This document shows, one piece after another, positions 20,901-30,300 of a DNA stretch of 64,000 nucleotides. Position 1 is the first letter of the stretch; each line of letters begins with the position of its first letter. The DNA lies in the NCBI RefSeq assembly GCF_000507185.2, contig NZ_AYTM02000001.1, positions 72,982 through 136,981 on the forward strand, given 5' to 3'. Source of the DNA: Pseudomonas syringae KCTC 12500. GTDB taxonomy: Bacteria; Pseudomonadota; Gammaproteobacteria; Pseudomonadales; Pseudomonadaceae. A model generated the notes under the pieces. It worked only from the letters and a program-made list of their open reading frames with translations, was not told the origin of the DNA and did not search any database. Made by a program: the position numbers and the translations under genes.

Positions 20901-22250
20901 GTCCATTGCGGCATCACTGCGCAATACGCCCTGATCGTTTTGCAACACACCGCTCAGCGTCAGGTTCAGCGCATCCTTAGCGTAAACGCTGCCCCCAGCG
21001 GTATTGTTCAATTGCCCCAGGTTCAGTTGCACGCCCTGCTGACCGGAAAGGATCCCGTTCAGGTTGTTCAAGCCGTCCGCAGTCAACAGCAGCGCGCCAC
21101 TGGCCAGTAGGCGGCCTTTTTCACGGTTATCGAACTGACCAACGTTGGCCGTCAGACTGCCAAGGCTGGATATTTCGCCATTGCGGTTGTTCAGTGAGCC
21201 CGCTGTCAGATCAAGACCGGTCGCAGAAACCAGACCGCGAAGGTTGGTCAGCAACTGATTGATGCGCACAACGAGCGCTTTATCGCTGAGTATCGAACCG
21301 TCGGTGTTGTCCAGCGAAGTGGCTGCCAGCGTGAAGCTGTTGGCGCTGGAAATCTTGCCGCTCTGATTATTGACCGCCGTGAGGTTTTTCAGCAGCAACT
21401 GACCAGGCGCAGTGATCTGGCCACGCTGGTTGGACAACAGGCCATTGCTCAGGTCCAGGCTGACGTCGCTGTTGCTGTACAGCCGGCCGTCGTTGGTCTG
21501 ATTAAGGCCGGTAACCACGGCAGTCAGCGCCATGGCGCTGGCGATGCGACCGGCGTCGCTGTTGTTGACCAGCCCGGCGTTCAGTTGAAGCGCGCCGGTA
21601 CTGGTCAGGCGGCCGTCCTGATAGTTGTCGAAAGCGCCAGTGGTGAGCACCACGCCATTGCCGGCAATACGACCGCTCTGGCTGTTGTCCAGGCTGCCGC
21701 TGGAAAGCGTCAGACCCGCATCGCTCAGAATCTGCCCACCCCGGTTGACGACTGCGCCCGTTGTGCTGAGCGTTGCCGTGCCGGCACTGGTCACGCTGCC
21801 ACTGTTATTGCTCAGAGACGCTGCACGCACAGCCAGAGTGCCATCACTGCGCAGAGTGCCTTGGTCATTGTTCAACGCGCCGCTTACGGCCAGGTTCAGA
21901 CTGTTTTTGCCGTAGACACTACCGTTGCCAGCATTGGTCAGTTGCCCCAGATTCAGCTGTACACCTTGCTGTCCGGCAACCGAGCCGTTCTGGTTGTTCA
22001 GGTGGTCAGAGGTCAGTTGCAGCGCGCCGCTGGCCAGCAGATGGCCTTTTTCGCGGTTGTCGAACTGGCTGACGGTCGAGGTCAGGCTGCCGAGACTGGA
22101 GATTTCCGCGCTGCGGTTGTCCACGCTTGCCGCGTTGAGCAGCAGATCGCCATTGGCGCTGATGAGCCCCAGCTGGTTGAGCAACGGCCCGGAAATACGG
22201 GCAGACAATGCGCTGCTGCTGAACAGCTTGCCTTGCTGGCTATTGTCCAG
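17761..22250 (-). repeat. Five long tandem units (~930 bp, ~310 aa) inside the exoprotein gene
   Basis: The same landmark (plus strand C[GA]TTGGTCTG) occurs at 17771, 18704, 19631, 20561 and 21491, giving spacings of 933, 927, 930 and 930 bp. All are multiples of three. Each unit encodes the same order of motifs (SGRIAG, GRLTSTGAL, RIASAMALTAVV, GRLYSNSDVS, LLTNLRG, QQGVQLNLGQL). Each is a higher-order repeat of the short beta-helix FHA repeats. High similarity between units invites slippage, gene conversion and assembly collapse, so the true number of units may differ. Confidence 0.85.
17958..17960 (-). other. In-frame amber stop splitting the giant exoprotein gene (codon 1907)
   Basis: The coding strand reads GAC AAC AGC TAG AAC GGT. 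In the equivalent place the other tandem units read GAC AAC AGC CAG (or CGG). One C-to-T change of CAG explains the stop. The frame is open for 1906 codons before it and more than 4200 after it. Either a real nonsense mutation or a base-call or assembly error in a repetitive region. Confidence 0.9.
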
Positions 22251-23678
22251 AGAACCCGCAGTGATGGTCATAGTGCCATTGCTGCTGATCAGCCCGCTCT
22301 GGCTGTTGAGCACCTGAGACGCGTTGATATCGACAGTGCCGCCCTGGCTCAGAATCCGGCCTGACTGGCGATTGTCGACGGCAGTGGCCACGATGCGTGC
22401 GCTCGACTGCCCGTTCAGCGTGGCTCCCTGATTGTTCAGGGTCTGGCTGATGCTGGCTTGCAGGGCGCGGCTGGCGGTGATGCTGCCGCTGTTGTTGAGC
22501 CCGTTGGCAGACAGCGTCACATCACCCGATGTATTGCGGCTGTTGTCGGCATTGACGCCCGCCTCGATCACCGCGGTGTTATTGATCTGGCCGCCTGCGG
22601 AAAGTGTCAGTGCATCGCGCGCGGCGACGTTCTGCCGGGTGATGAGATCACCTGCCGTGGTCATGCCCAGTGACGACCCAGCATAAACCGGCCCGTTGAC
22701 CTCGGCACTGTTGGCCTTGGCCGCCAAAGCACCGCTGGCAGCGGTCTGCATCATGCTCAAGTGGCCGTTGGCATCAAGCTGGATATCTCCGCCACTGGCC
22801 GCCAGATCGCCAGCCAGTCTGACGCCGACACCTGCCTCGGTGCCCACCAGACGGATCGCGCCGGCATACATGCCGCCCAGCGCCGAGCTGTCGACGGCCA
22901 GTTCCGGTTTGGCGCTGCCATCGTCAGGCAAGGCTGTAGGATTAAGAGTCTGTGCGTCGACATCGTTGCGACCGGCAATGATGTTGAGGCGCCTGGCGTG
23001 TAGCTCGGCATTGATCTTCGCGCTACGGGTAATGATGTCGAACTGGTCGACGTTGTCTGCGTTCAGCCCCACGCCGTCGATGGATATGCTGCCGCCCTGC
23101 ACATTGAAACGCTGCAATTGCCCGTTGGCATCCAGCACGGGTTTGCCGGTGGTCAGCGTGACCTGCGGGGTATTGATGAAACCACAGCCGTTGCAACTGA
23201 TACCGTAGGGGTTGGCGACGATGACACGCGCCGCCTGCCCGGCCACTTCCGTATAGCCTTTGAGCTGACTGGCGTTGGCCCCGACCACTTCGTTGAGAAT
23301 GGTGCTGGCCGCCGTGCCGCGCAGGTTGGCGTTGCCGACGATGATGCCGCCCAGTTGGGTGCTCTGGGTCTGGTTAGTGGAGTTGTTGAGGATGACGCCC
23401 TGACTGTCGACGTTGAACTGCTGATACTGGTTATGTGACAAACCGCTGGCATTGGGCGCCGCAATGTTGACGATCGGCACGCCATTGCCGGCCTGGTTCA
23501 GGCTGGTATTCGTGCCGCTGACCACGATGCCTTCGGCTTGAACCAGCAGCGGCTGCCAGAACATCGCATTGGCGAGAATCAGCGCGAGGCCGCGCTTGGG
23601 CATTCCCCAGAAAGCCCGGCGCTCGACCAGCACAGCAGAGGGCTGACGAGCGAGCAGAGCCAGTTGGTGAACGTCCAT
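17958..23678 (-). CDS. Giant TPS exoprotein (CdiA/FhaB-like), N-terminal part up to an internal stop
   Basis: 1906 aa ending at the amber codon. The N-terminus has an extended signal region (a basic stretch, then GLALILANAMFWQPLLVQAE with cleavage after the Ala). The TPS/haemagglutination-activity domain follows at about residues 49-300, with the diagnostic NPYGISCNGCGFINT motif. This domain is recognised by the POTRA domains of the partner transporter during secretion across the outer membrane. FHA-1 beta-helix repeats follow, then the five ~310-residue tandem units. The ATG at 23678 has a GAGG about 9 nt upstream and lies 39 bp after the transporter gene, so the two are probably co-transcribed. 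If the stop is real, the product is a short filament lacking the receptor-binding and toxin regions. Confidence 0.88.
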   Translation of the reverse strand: MDVHQLALLARQPSAVLVERRAFWGMPKRGLALILANAMFWQPLLVQAEGIVVSGTNTSLNQAGNGVPIVNIAAPNASGLSHNQYQQFNVDSQGVILNNSTNQTQSTQLGGIIVGNANLRGTAASTILNEVVGANASQLKGYTEVAGQAARVIVANPYGISCNGCGFINTPQVTLTTGKPVLDANGQLQRFNVQGGSISIDGVGLNADNVDQFDIITRSAKINAELHARRLNIIAGRNDVDAQTLNPTALPDDGSAKPELAVDSSALGGMYAGAIRLVGTEAGVGVRLAGDLAASGGDIQLDANGHLSMMQTAASGALAAKANSAEVNGPVYAGSSLGMTTAGDLITRQNVAARDALTLSAGGQINNTAVIEAGVNADNSRNTSGDVTLSANGLNNSGSITASRALQASISQTLNNQGATLNGQSSARIVATAVDNRQSGRILSQGGTVDINASQVLNSQSGLISSNGTMTITAGSLDNSQQGKLFSSSALSARISGPLLNQLGLISANGDLLLNAASVDNRSAEISSLGSLTSTVSQFDNREKGHLLASGALQLTSDHLNNQNGSVAGQQGVQLNLGQLTNAGNGSVYGKNSLNLAVSGALNNDQGTLRSDGTLAVRAASLSNNSGSVTSAGTATLSTTGAVVNRGGQILSDAGLTLSSGSLDNSQSGRIAGNGVVLTTGAFDNYQDGRLTSTGALQLNAGLVNNSDAGRIASAMALTAVVTGLNQTNDGRLYSNSDVSLDLSNGLLSNQRGQITAPGQLLLKNLTAVNNQSGKISSANSFTLAATSLDNTDGSILSDKALVVRINQLLTNLRGLVSATGLDLTAGSLNNRNGEISSLGSLTANVGQFDNREKGRLLASGALLLTADGLNNLNGILSGQQGVQLNLGQLNNTAGGSVYAKDALNLTLSGVLQNDQGVLRSDAAMDLKAAGLANTNGSVSSAGTGALNFNGAVVNQGGQIVSDAQLTLTSGSLDNSRSGRISGKGLVLGTGVFDNHQDGRLTSTGALQLNAGLVDNSGAGRIASAMALTAVVTGLNQTNDGRLYSNSDVSLDMSNGLLNNQRGQITALGQLLLRNLNVVNNQSGKISSANDFTLAATSLDNTDGSLVSDKALIVRIAQLLTNLRGQISANGVTLSAAALDNRNAELSSLGSLTATIGQFDNREKGRLLANGALLLTAGGLNNLNGIVSGQQGVQLNLGQLNNTGGGSVFAKSSLGLTVSGALNNDQGVLRSDGSLTGSAASLANSAGSISSAGVASIIINDGVVNRGGQILSDAQLTLTSASLDNSQSGRIASKGLVLSTGAFDNHHDGRLTSTGALQLNAGLVNNSDAGRIASAMALTAVVTGLNQTNDGRLYGNSDVSLDLSNGLLSNQSGLINAPGQLLLKNLNVVNNQSGEISSANGFTLAANSLDNTDGSLLSDKALVVRINQLLTNLRGKISANGVNLSAATLDNRSAEISSLSTLTATIDQFDNSAKGRLLANGTMLLTADNLNNQNGVVSGQQGVQLTLGQLTNSGGSVYAKNTLGLTLTGAVNNNQGVLRSDGTLDLKAASLANTGGRVTSAGVATLQVDAAVVNQGGQIISDAGLKLSSASLDNSQSGRIAGNGVVLTTGAFDNHQDGRLTSTGALQLNAGRVNNGDAGHIASAMALTAVVTGLNQTNDGRLYSNSDVSLDLSNGVLTNQGGLINAPGQLLLKNLTAVNNQNGEISSANGFSLVATSLDNTDGSVISDKALIVRIDQLLTNLRGLISATGVQLSAATLDNRNAELSSLGELTATVGQFDNSGKGRILANGTLLLNADSLNNQGAGAVSGQQSVQLNVGQLTNTGSGSVYAKNSLGLKVTGVLNNDQGALRSDGTLALSAASLGNTAGSITSAGASSLTVDGPVVNHGGQILGDSTLVLTSGSLDNS

Positions 23679-23717
23679 GTAAGTGACCTCGAAACAGGTA
23701 GGTTGAATACGATGTGA

Positions 23718-25448
23718 TTAGAGGAAAAAGTCCATACGGAAATAGATCGGCGCTTCGCGTTCGATCACATCGGGACGTTCCAGGGAATGAGCGAAGGTCA
23801 CTGAGGCAGCAACGTGCTGGCCTCGGGTAAACAGCTCGAACGAGTTGCTGGACAAGCGCCCATGCTGCTCGCCGTTGTAACGGTCGTTGCGGATAACACC
23901 CTGGTCGTAACCGGCGGCCGCGCCATACTCGGCGAACACCGGGCGCAGCCAGTCCAGGGTGACCGGGCGAGTCAGGCGTAACTCGTTACGCCAGTAACCA
24001 CCGCTGTCGCCAGACAGAAACTCATCCTTGTAACCACGCACCGATGCCGATCCGCCCAGGCTGGTGCGTTGCGAACTGAACAGCACATCCTCACTGCGCT
24101 GCCCGGTGGCCAGGCTGGTGAAGCTGAGGTTTTCGCCCCACAGTTGAAAGGGGTGCAGATAGCTGAGGGTGCCGGTGTATTTGCGATACCGCGCATCGGC
24201 CTCACCCGGGCGAGGATCGTGGTTGCCCTGCGCGTCCAGTGCACCGATGCCTTGCTGCATGCCCAGATCGATGTTGACGAACGCCGAGCCGACCCGCCGA
24301 CCGTGGTTGATGCCGAACTGCGCCTCGGTGATGCGATTGCTGCTGACTGCCAGCTTGCTGCCTTCGACATAATTGTTGGTGCGCAGGTAGGACAGACCGG
24401 CATTGAGCGAGGTCTTGCTCAGCGCGTCGCGATACACGACCCGCTCGGCCTTGAACTGGTGGTTCTGGCTATCGCCGTCCTGCTTGAAGTTGACGTTCGA
24501 GGCCTGCGCCACCGAACGATATTCACTGGTGTTGTACAGGTAGCTGAACGTCCACCAGCCCCACGGCAGGCTGTAGGCAAGCGAGGCGTTGCGGGAGGCT
24601 TTCTGCCGATCGCTGATCGCATCGTGGCCGCCGCGCAGGCTGAACTGGTCGGCCAGCCCCGACGGATTATCCCACTCAAGGCCAGCGTTCCATTGCTGCT
24701 CGCCAGTGCTGCGCTGACCTTCGTTGGTGCGCGACAGGTTGGCCCGCCATGGTTTTTGCGGAGTGTTCTTGACCACTACGTCACTGCCACCGACGGCCTT
24801 ACCGGGGGTCAGCTCCATCTGCGCCTGATTGGACGGCAGGCGATTGAGCTGATCGACCATCTGCTCGATTTCGCGCAGGTTGACCATCCGCCCTTCACTG
24901 CCGGGAAACGTCATGGCCAGCTCACTCGCCGACAGACCGCTGGCAGGATCGCCACGCAGATGCTCCAGCTTGCCTTCGATGACCAGCACTTGCAGGTCGC
25001 CTGTCGACAGGTCCTGTTGCGGCAGGTAGGCGCGGGTCGTCACCAGGCCTTTTTCGAGGTAGTGATCAGTGATGACTTTAAGCAGCTCATTGAGCTGCGC
25101 AACACCAAGGCACTTGCCGATATAGGGCTTGGTCAGCGCATCGCGCTCGGCGGCCGACAGCGAGTCAGCGCCCTTGAGCTCAATACGATCGATGGTGAAA
25201 CAACGGGTATCGGCCGGGGAACTAGGGGTTGCGGGTGCGGATTGTTTGCCCGGCAGGTCCTTGAGTTCTTCAAGACGGCGGCGCTGCTCTTCGAGCAGGC
25301 GATCCTGACGGTCACGAATAAGATCCTGGTCACCTGGCAAACTGGCGGGAGCAGTGGCTGCAAGCGAGGTAGCTGGCGCGATGGCGAGCAGTAGCAGCAA
25401 AGCCAGTTTTAGGACATGAGGATACACGGCGCGTCCTTGCGGTAGCAT
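23718..25448 (-). CDS. TpsB/CdiB-type outer-membrane transporter of the two-partner secretion system
   Basis: 576 aa. A hydrophobic signal peptide (about residues 9-31) is followed by a charged plug helix (DRQDRLLEEQRRRLEEL, about 45-61), POTRA domain 1 (about 82-163), POTRA domain 2, and a 16-strand Omp85-type barrel. The VRGY loop-6 motif is at about residues 470-473 and the C-terminus ends in aromatic FRMDFFL, as in outer-membrane barrels. It exports the adjacent giant exoprotein. The ATG at 25448 has no Shine-Dalgarno sequence. A GTG seven codons later (25427-25425) has AAGGA 6 nt upstream and leaves the signal peptide intact, so it may be the true start. Family assignment (ShlB/FhaC/HecB) is firm; calling it CdiB depends on the toxin-immunity context. 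Confidence 0.93.
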   Translation of the reverse strand: MLPQGRAVYPHVLKLALLLLLAIAPATSLAATAPASLPGDQDLIRDRQDRLLEEQRRRLEELKDLPGKQSAPATPSSPADTRCFTIDRIELKGADSLSAAERDALTKPYIGKCLGVAQLNELLKVITDHYLEKGLVTTRAYLPQQDLSTGDLQVLVIEGKLEHLRGDPASGLSASELAMTFPGSEGRMVNLREIEQMVDQLNRLPSNQAQMELTPGKAVGGSDVVVKNTPQKPWRANLSRTNEGQRSTGEQQWNAGLEWDNPSGLADQFSLRGGHDAISDRQKASRNASLAYSLPWGWWTFSYLYNTSEYRSVAQASNVNFKQDGDSQNHQFKAERVVYRDALSKTSLNAGLSYLRTNNYVEGSKLAVSSNRITEAQFGINHGRRVGSAFVNIDLGMQQGIGALDAQGNHDPRPGEADARYRKYTGTLSYLHPFQLWGENLSFTSLATGQRSEDVLFSSQRTSLGGSASVRGYKDEFLSGDSGGYWRNELRLTRPVTLDWLRPVFAEYGAAAGYDQGVIRNDRYNGEQHGRLSSNSFELFTRGQHVAASVTFAHSLERPDVIEREAPIYFRMDFFL

Positions 25449-25470
25449 ATTGATATCAAAAAGGTGGGCA

Positions 25471-25499
25471 ATACTAGAACGCCATCATAGCGGCGTCAA
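25471..25499 (-). promoter_or_regulatory. Candidate sigma-70 promoter of the TPS operon
   Basis: On the minus strand TTGACG (25499-25494) and TAGTAT (25476-25471) are separated by exactly 17 bp in an AT-rich stretch. The -10 box ends 23 nt before the ATG at 25448 and about 44 nt before the alternative GTG at 25427. The short leader fits the GTG start better. Confidence 0.5.
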
Positions 25500-25757
25500 A
25501 TATTTGTATCGACCTTGTATCCGATTTGTTGAACTTTTTTTGAAGTTGATTTTTACAACACTGACCTTTAGCCAGCGCTCAAGGGTCATGTGCTTAATAT
25601 TGATAGGGCGCAGCGTATCTTTTCGACATAGCATTAAGGTCATAATTAAATATATGCAGAAATGCTAATCGGCTATTACGCGAAAACCGGCTCGGCTCAA
25701 GGCCGCAGACACACTAATAAAATGACTATGGGTTAAGGAAACAGGCGCAAGCATGCT

Positions 25758-25797
25758 GACCTTCCAGGGCTCTGGAGCCGCGACGACGGTCTTTTTT
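25758..25797 (+). terminator. Plus-strand terminator-like hairpin with T-run
   Basis: GACC (25758-25761) and GGTC (25788-25791) bracket a smaller CCAG-GGCT-CTGG hairpin and are followed by six T residues. Both neighbouring genes are on the minus strand, so it would end an unannotated plus-strand transcript. The outer stem is weak. Confidence 0.3.
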
Positions 25798-25997
25798 GCA
25801 TGGCCAGGGTGTAAGACAGAGGCAGCAGGTTTCGATCAAACCCTGTGGTGTGGCGCATGAGCAAAACGGGATGAGTAATAGCAGCTAATTGTCGGACACC
25901 ACTCGACAATGAGCCGCTATGCCAGAATCAGCGCCGCCTGCCGTTGAATTCAGTATCGGGTCTCTACAGCCTTTAAAAGCGGGTCATCGACTCTACA

Positions 25998-26022
25998 GCC
26001 TCCCGCGCCACGCACGGGAGGC
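25998..26022 (-). terminator. Hairpin downstream of the M20 peptidase gene
   Basis: GCCTCCCG, a 9-nt loop, then CGGGAGGC: an 8-bp perfect GC-rich stem starting 9 nt after the peptidase stop codon. There is no clear T-run, so it may be an imperfect terminator or a 3' stabilising stem. Confidence 0.5.
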
Positions 26023-26030
26023 TTGTCGAA

Positions 26031-27281
26031 TCACTGTTGTCCGGACAACTTCATGATCATTCGCGACAGCAAATAGATACGCGGCGCCACGCTGCCTACT
26101 TCGGCGTACTCTTCGGGTGTATGAATATTGCCGCCGACAATCCCGAAGCCGTCCAGCGTCGGTGTGCCCACGCTGGCAGACAGGCTTGAATCCGCCGCCC
26201 CGCCGCTGCCCTCGATGGTCAGGGTGCGACCCAGTTCACCGTAGATGCCTTGTGCCATCGCGACCAATGCATCGGACTGCGCGGTTTGTGGCATCGGTGG
26301 CAGACCACGGACCAGGCTGGTCTTGACCTCGGTATCAGGCACCAGCTTGTTGGCCGACACCTTGGCCAGATCCTGCTCGACGCGGTCGAACTCCTCCGGT
26401 ACGGCAGCACGCACGTCGGCCTTGGCGCTGGCCTGATCGGGAATCACGTTGGTGCGATCCCCTGCCTTGAGCACGGTAAAGTTGATGGTGGTTTTCTTCT
26501 CCTCGTCACCCAGCTTGCCGAGTTGCAGGATCTGATGGGCAACTTCGGTCGCGGCGTTACGTCCCAGCTCAGGCGCAACGCCTGCATGCGAGGCCTTGCC
26601 TTTGACTTCGACCAGCGCGGTGGCCGAGCCTTTGCGCCACACCACCAGACCGTCGGCCGGACGACCCGGCTCGAGGTTGAGCGTGACGTCATGCTCCTTC
26701 GCGGTTTTCTTGATCAGCTCGGTACCGACGCCTGAGCCGGTCTCCTCGCTGGCGTCGAGCAATACCGTGATCTGCGCGTAGTCGGTGAACTTCAGGTTGT
26801 GCAGCACCTTCAGCGCATAGATAGCGGCAACGATGCCGCCCTTGTCATCCATCACCCCTGGGCCATAGGCACGCCCGTCCTTGATATGAAACGGACGCTC
26901 GGCCGCAGAGCCTTCCTTGAACACGGTGTCCATGTGCGCCATCAGCAGAATCTTCGCCTTGCCGGTGCCTTTAAGGGTGGCGATGACGTGGTTGCTGGCC
27001 TCTGGCGTATTTGGAACGAGCTCGATGGTGGCACCGAGCTTTTTCAGTTCTTCGATCGCGATGTCGCTGACCTTGGTCAGGCCCGGGACATACCCGGAAC
27101 CCGAGTCGATGTTCACCAGACGCTCCAGCAGCTTCAAGGCTTCGTCCTTGTATTGCTCGGCATCGGCCTGGATGGCCTTGTGCGGTTCGGCCATGGCCGC
27201 CGGTGCCAGGGCTGTCAGCGCAAGCGCCAGGGCGAGATGAGCAGCCAGTGGCGAGCGGGTAAATGAGCGCATGTGTTTCAT
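26031..27281 (-). CDS. Exported M20 family metallopeptidase, carboxypeptidase G2 (glutamate carboxypeptidase)-like
   Basis: 416 aa. A signal peptide (residues 1-31, cleavage after AMA) predicts periplasmic location. The di-zinc M20A residues match carboxypeptidase G2 in order and spacing: His116 and Asp118 (MAHMDT), bridging Asp145 (VMDDKGG), catalytic Glu179 and ligand Glu180 (ASEETG), Glu204 (NLEP) and His387 (GNIHTPEEY). KASHAG in the dimerisation domain is also typical. Such enzymes remove C-terminal glutamate from folates or peptides; the actual substrate here is not known. The gene starts 64 bp after the RND permease stop codon on the same strand and could be the last gene of that operon or have its own promoter. 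Confidence 0.9.
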   Translation of the reverse strand: MKHMRSFTRSPLAAHLALALALTALAPAAMAEPHKAIQADAEQYKDEALKLLERLVNIDSGSGYVPGLTKVSDIAIEELKKLGATIELVPNTPEASNHVIATLKGTGKAKILLMAHMDTVFKEGSAAERPFHIKDGRAYGPGVMDDKGGIVAAIYALKVLHNLKFTDYAQITVLLDASEETGSGVGTELIKKTAKEHDVTLNLEPGRPADGLVVWRKGSATALVEVKGKASHAGVAPELGRNAATEVAHQILQLGKLGDEEKKTTINFTVLKAGDRTNVIPDQASAKADVRAAVPEEFDRVEQDLAKVSANKLVPDTEVKTSLVRGLPPMPQTAQSDALVAMAQGIYGELGRTLTIEGSGGAADSSLSASVGTPTLDGFGIVGGNIHTPEEYAEVGSVAPRIYLLSRMIMKLSGQQ

Positions 27282-27345
27282 CCTTGTGTTCGATCATCGA
27301 GGTTTTTTCAGGACCATACCCTACACACGTACCGGCCGTCATGGT

Positions 27346-30300
27346 TCAGCTCGCCTTGCGCCAGCGCTCGAAGCGGTCGAACAGCAACGCGTAGAGGATC
27401 GGAATCAGGCCCAGTGTCACCAGCGTACCCAACGCCAGGCCACCCATGATGGTGATCGCCATGCCCTCCCAGAGCGGGCCGGCAAACAGCATCAGCGGCA
27501 CCAGCCCGATGATGCAGGTCAGTTTGGTCATCACGATCGGCCGCAAGCGCTTGATCGCGGCATTGACGACGGCGTCACGCACCGCCAGGCCTTGCTCGCG
27601 CTCAGCCTCGATACGTTCGAGCAGCAGCACGGCATTGTTGACGATGATGCCGGCCAGCGACAGCAGCCCGAAGGTGGCCATGAAGCCGAACGGATAGCCG
27701 GTGAGCACCAATGCCAGCGCCACGCCGATCAGCACGAAGGGTACGCTGGAGATGACGATCAGCAGCTTGCGGAACGAATTGAACTGCCAGACGAACAACA
27801 ACAGCATCGCGACCAGTGCGTGTGGCATGTACTGCAGCAGCGCCTGATTGGCCTCGGCCGAGTCTTCTATTTCGCCACCCGGTTCGATGTGGTAACCCGC
27901 CGGCAGGCTGATTGCAGCTATCTGCGGTGCCAACTGCTCGACGATCGAGGTCGCTGTCATTGACGGATTGTGTCCGACCACCGTGATCGCGCGTTGCAGA
28001 TTACGCCGCTGGAGGGTCGATGCCTCCGCCCTGGGCTCGACAGTGGCAATGGCCGACAACATCAACGGCGCACCCCCGGAAGCCGGGTAAATCAATGTGC
28101 TGTCCAGATCATTGCCCGGTTTGCTCAGCGTGCTCTGCTCGCGCGCCACAATCGCGACAGCAATATCGCCATCCTGCAGCGACGACACGGACAGCCCGCT
28201 GTTTCTCAGTTGCAGGGCCTGGGCGATGTCCTGAGTGGCAACACCGGCCTGCAGGGCCTTGTACGGGTCGACGACAACGTCGTAACGCAGCAATCGGGTC
28301 CGCCAGTCATCGTGCACGTCCAGGGTTCCGGGCAACGCCGACAAAGCCTGCTCTATCTGTCGGGCAATACCGCGCAACACTTCCTCATCAGGACCGATGA
28401 CCCGGTAGACCGCAATCCCTGCCTCGGTGGTGCCCATCGAAAATCGTTTGGGCTGCGCTTCGATTTCAGGGTGCTGCGTGAGGACAAATTGCCGTGCGCG
28501 CTCGATCACCGCATCGAGGTTGGCGCCTTCACGCACGCTGACAGTGAAGTACGCGATATTCGGCGCCGGCAACGGGGGATTGAGTCCAAGCACGATCCGC
28601 GGCCCGCCACTGGCGACATAACCAATACTGTGTTCCACATCCTGATCGCTGCTCAGCCACTGGCTGATATCACGCACCGCTCGCGACGTGTCTCGCGAGC
28701 TGCTGCCGGGCTCCAGCACCAGCGGAATCTGGAACTGCATGCGGTCCGACTTCGGCAGAAAATCGTACGGCACCCGGGTCAGCACCACGACCGCCAACGC
28801 CAGCAACCCCATCATGCAGGCAATGAAGATCAGCGAGTGATTCAGCAAGCCCTCGATGACCTTGCGATAGCCGCGGTAGAACACCGAGGCATACTCATCG
28901 GCATCATCCGCTGACGCTTTGACGGCCGGCATCCTGGCGAAGTAAAAGCACAACAGGGGCGTCACCGTGACGCTGAGCAACCACGAGCTGATCAGCGTCG
29001 TGGCGAGCACAACCGCCAGCGAACGCAGGTATTCGTTGGTGCTGGTCTGCCCCAGAAAGAAGGGCGAAAACGCCAGCACGATGACCAGTGAAGAGGTCAG
29101 CAGAGGGATCATCAAGGTGCGCCCTGCCTCCTCACAGGCACTTCGTCGATCCTCGCCCGCATGCAGGCGTCGCTCGATGTCTTCGGCGATGACAATGCCG
29201 TTGTCCACCAGCAAGCCCAGCGCCAGGATGATCGCGGCAATCGACACCGTCTGCAGCTCGATCCCCAGTGCGCGCATGATCAGCAGCGTACTGAGGATGG
29301 TCAAGGGCACAATCACCCCGACCACCAGGCCGGTGCGCCAGCCCAGAAACAGCATGACCACGCACATCACGATCACCACCGTCTCGGCCATGACGTGATA
29401 CATCTTGCTCATCTCGTGCTCGACCACGCTGGACTGGAAGGTCACCACGTGCAAGGTAAAGCCCGTCGGAAGTTGCTGCTCCAGCTCACCGAGTCGCTTG
29501 CGCAAGGCATCACCGAACGTCTGCACATTGAGGCCTGGCTGCATCGAAACCGCCAGTACCACAGCATCCTGTCCCTGGTAGATCGCTTCGGTTTCCGGCG
29601 GGTCGACAGGGCTCACCGATACCCGACTCAGGTTCTGCAACGCGACCTTCTGACCATTGGGCAACTGCACCGGGAACTGCCGAAGCTGCTCAAGCGAAAG
29701 CACCTCGCCACTGATCGAAAGCGTGGTGCTCTGCTGGCCGATGACCGGGTTGCCTCCTGTCGCGATCAGGTTGCGGGCTTGCAGTTGCTGAAGTAGTTGT
29801 TGCGGGGAAAGTCCGGCGGCGGCCAGCGTCTGGTGCTCGACATCGAGGTAGATGCGTTCATCCTGCAGACCATATATCTGCACCTGATCGACGCCCTTGA
29901 GCGCATAAAGCTGATTGCGCAAACGTTTGATCGGGCCGCGCATCTCGCTCATGGTGAAACCCGGTGCGGTCAGCGCGACCGAAGCCACGGCCACGCGACC
30001 GAAATCATCATCGACAAACGGCCCTTGGGTGCCGGGCGGAAAACCACCGCTCGTTTCGCTCACCTTCGCCCGGAGCCGTTGCCACAGCAGCCCAAGATCC
30101 TTGACGTTGTCATACGCCGTGACCTGCACGATCACTCGGCCAGGCTGGACCGTGGTGAGCACGTTCTTGATCTCGGCCAGTTCACGGATACGCTCTTCGA
30201 GCGGCCTGGCGAGCAGTTCCTCGCTGCGCTCTGCGGACAGCCCGTCCAGAGACACGCTGACCAGTGCGTCGCGAACGGTCACCGACGGCTCTTCCTGAGA

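Larger units (their letters stand above)
25500..26030. other. AT-rich intergenic region between the TPS operon and the M20 peptidase gene
   Basis: About 580 bp with no convincing gene. It holds the TPS promoter region, an AT-rich tract (25500-25670), a plus-strand terminator-like element (25758-25797) and a hairpin just after the peptidase stop codon (25998-26022). The composition differs from the flanking genes. Confidence 0.6.

Noticed and set aside
17761..22250. CRISPR-like or satellite array
   Set aside because: The ~930-bp period is in-frame coding repeat within a TPS exoprotein; there are no short direct repeats with unique spacers.
24069..25394. A 441-codon plus-strand open frame
   Set aside because: Shadow of the TPS transporter gene, whose POTRA and barrel motifs are clear on the minus strand.
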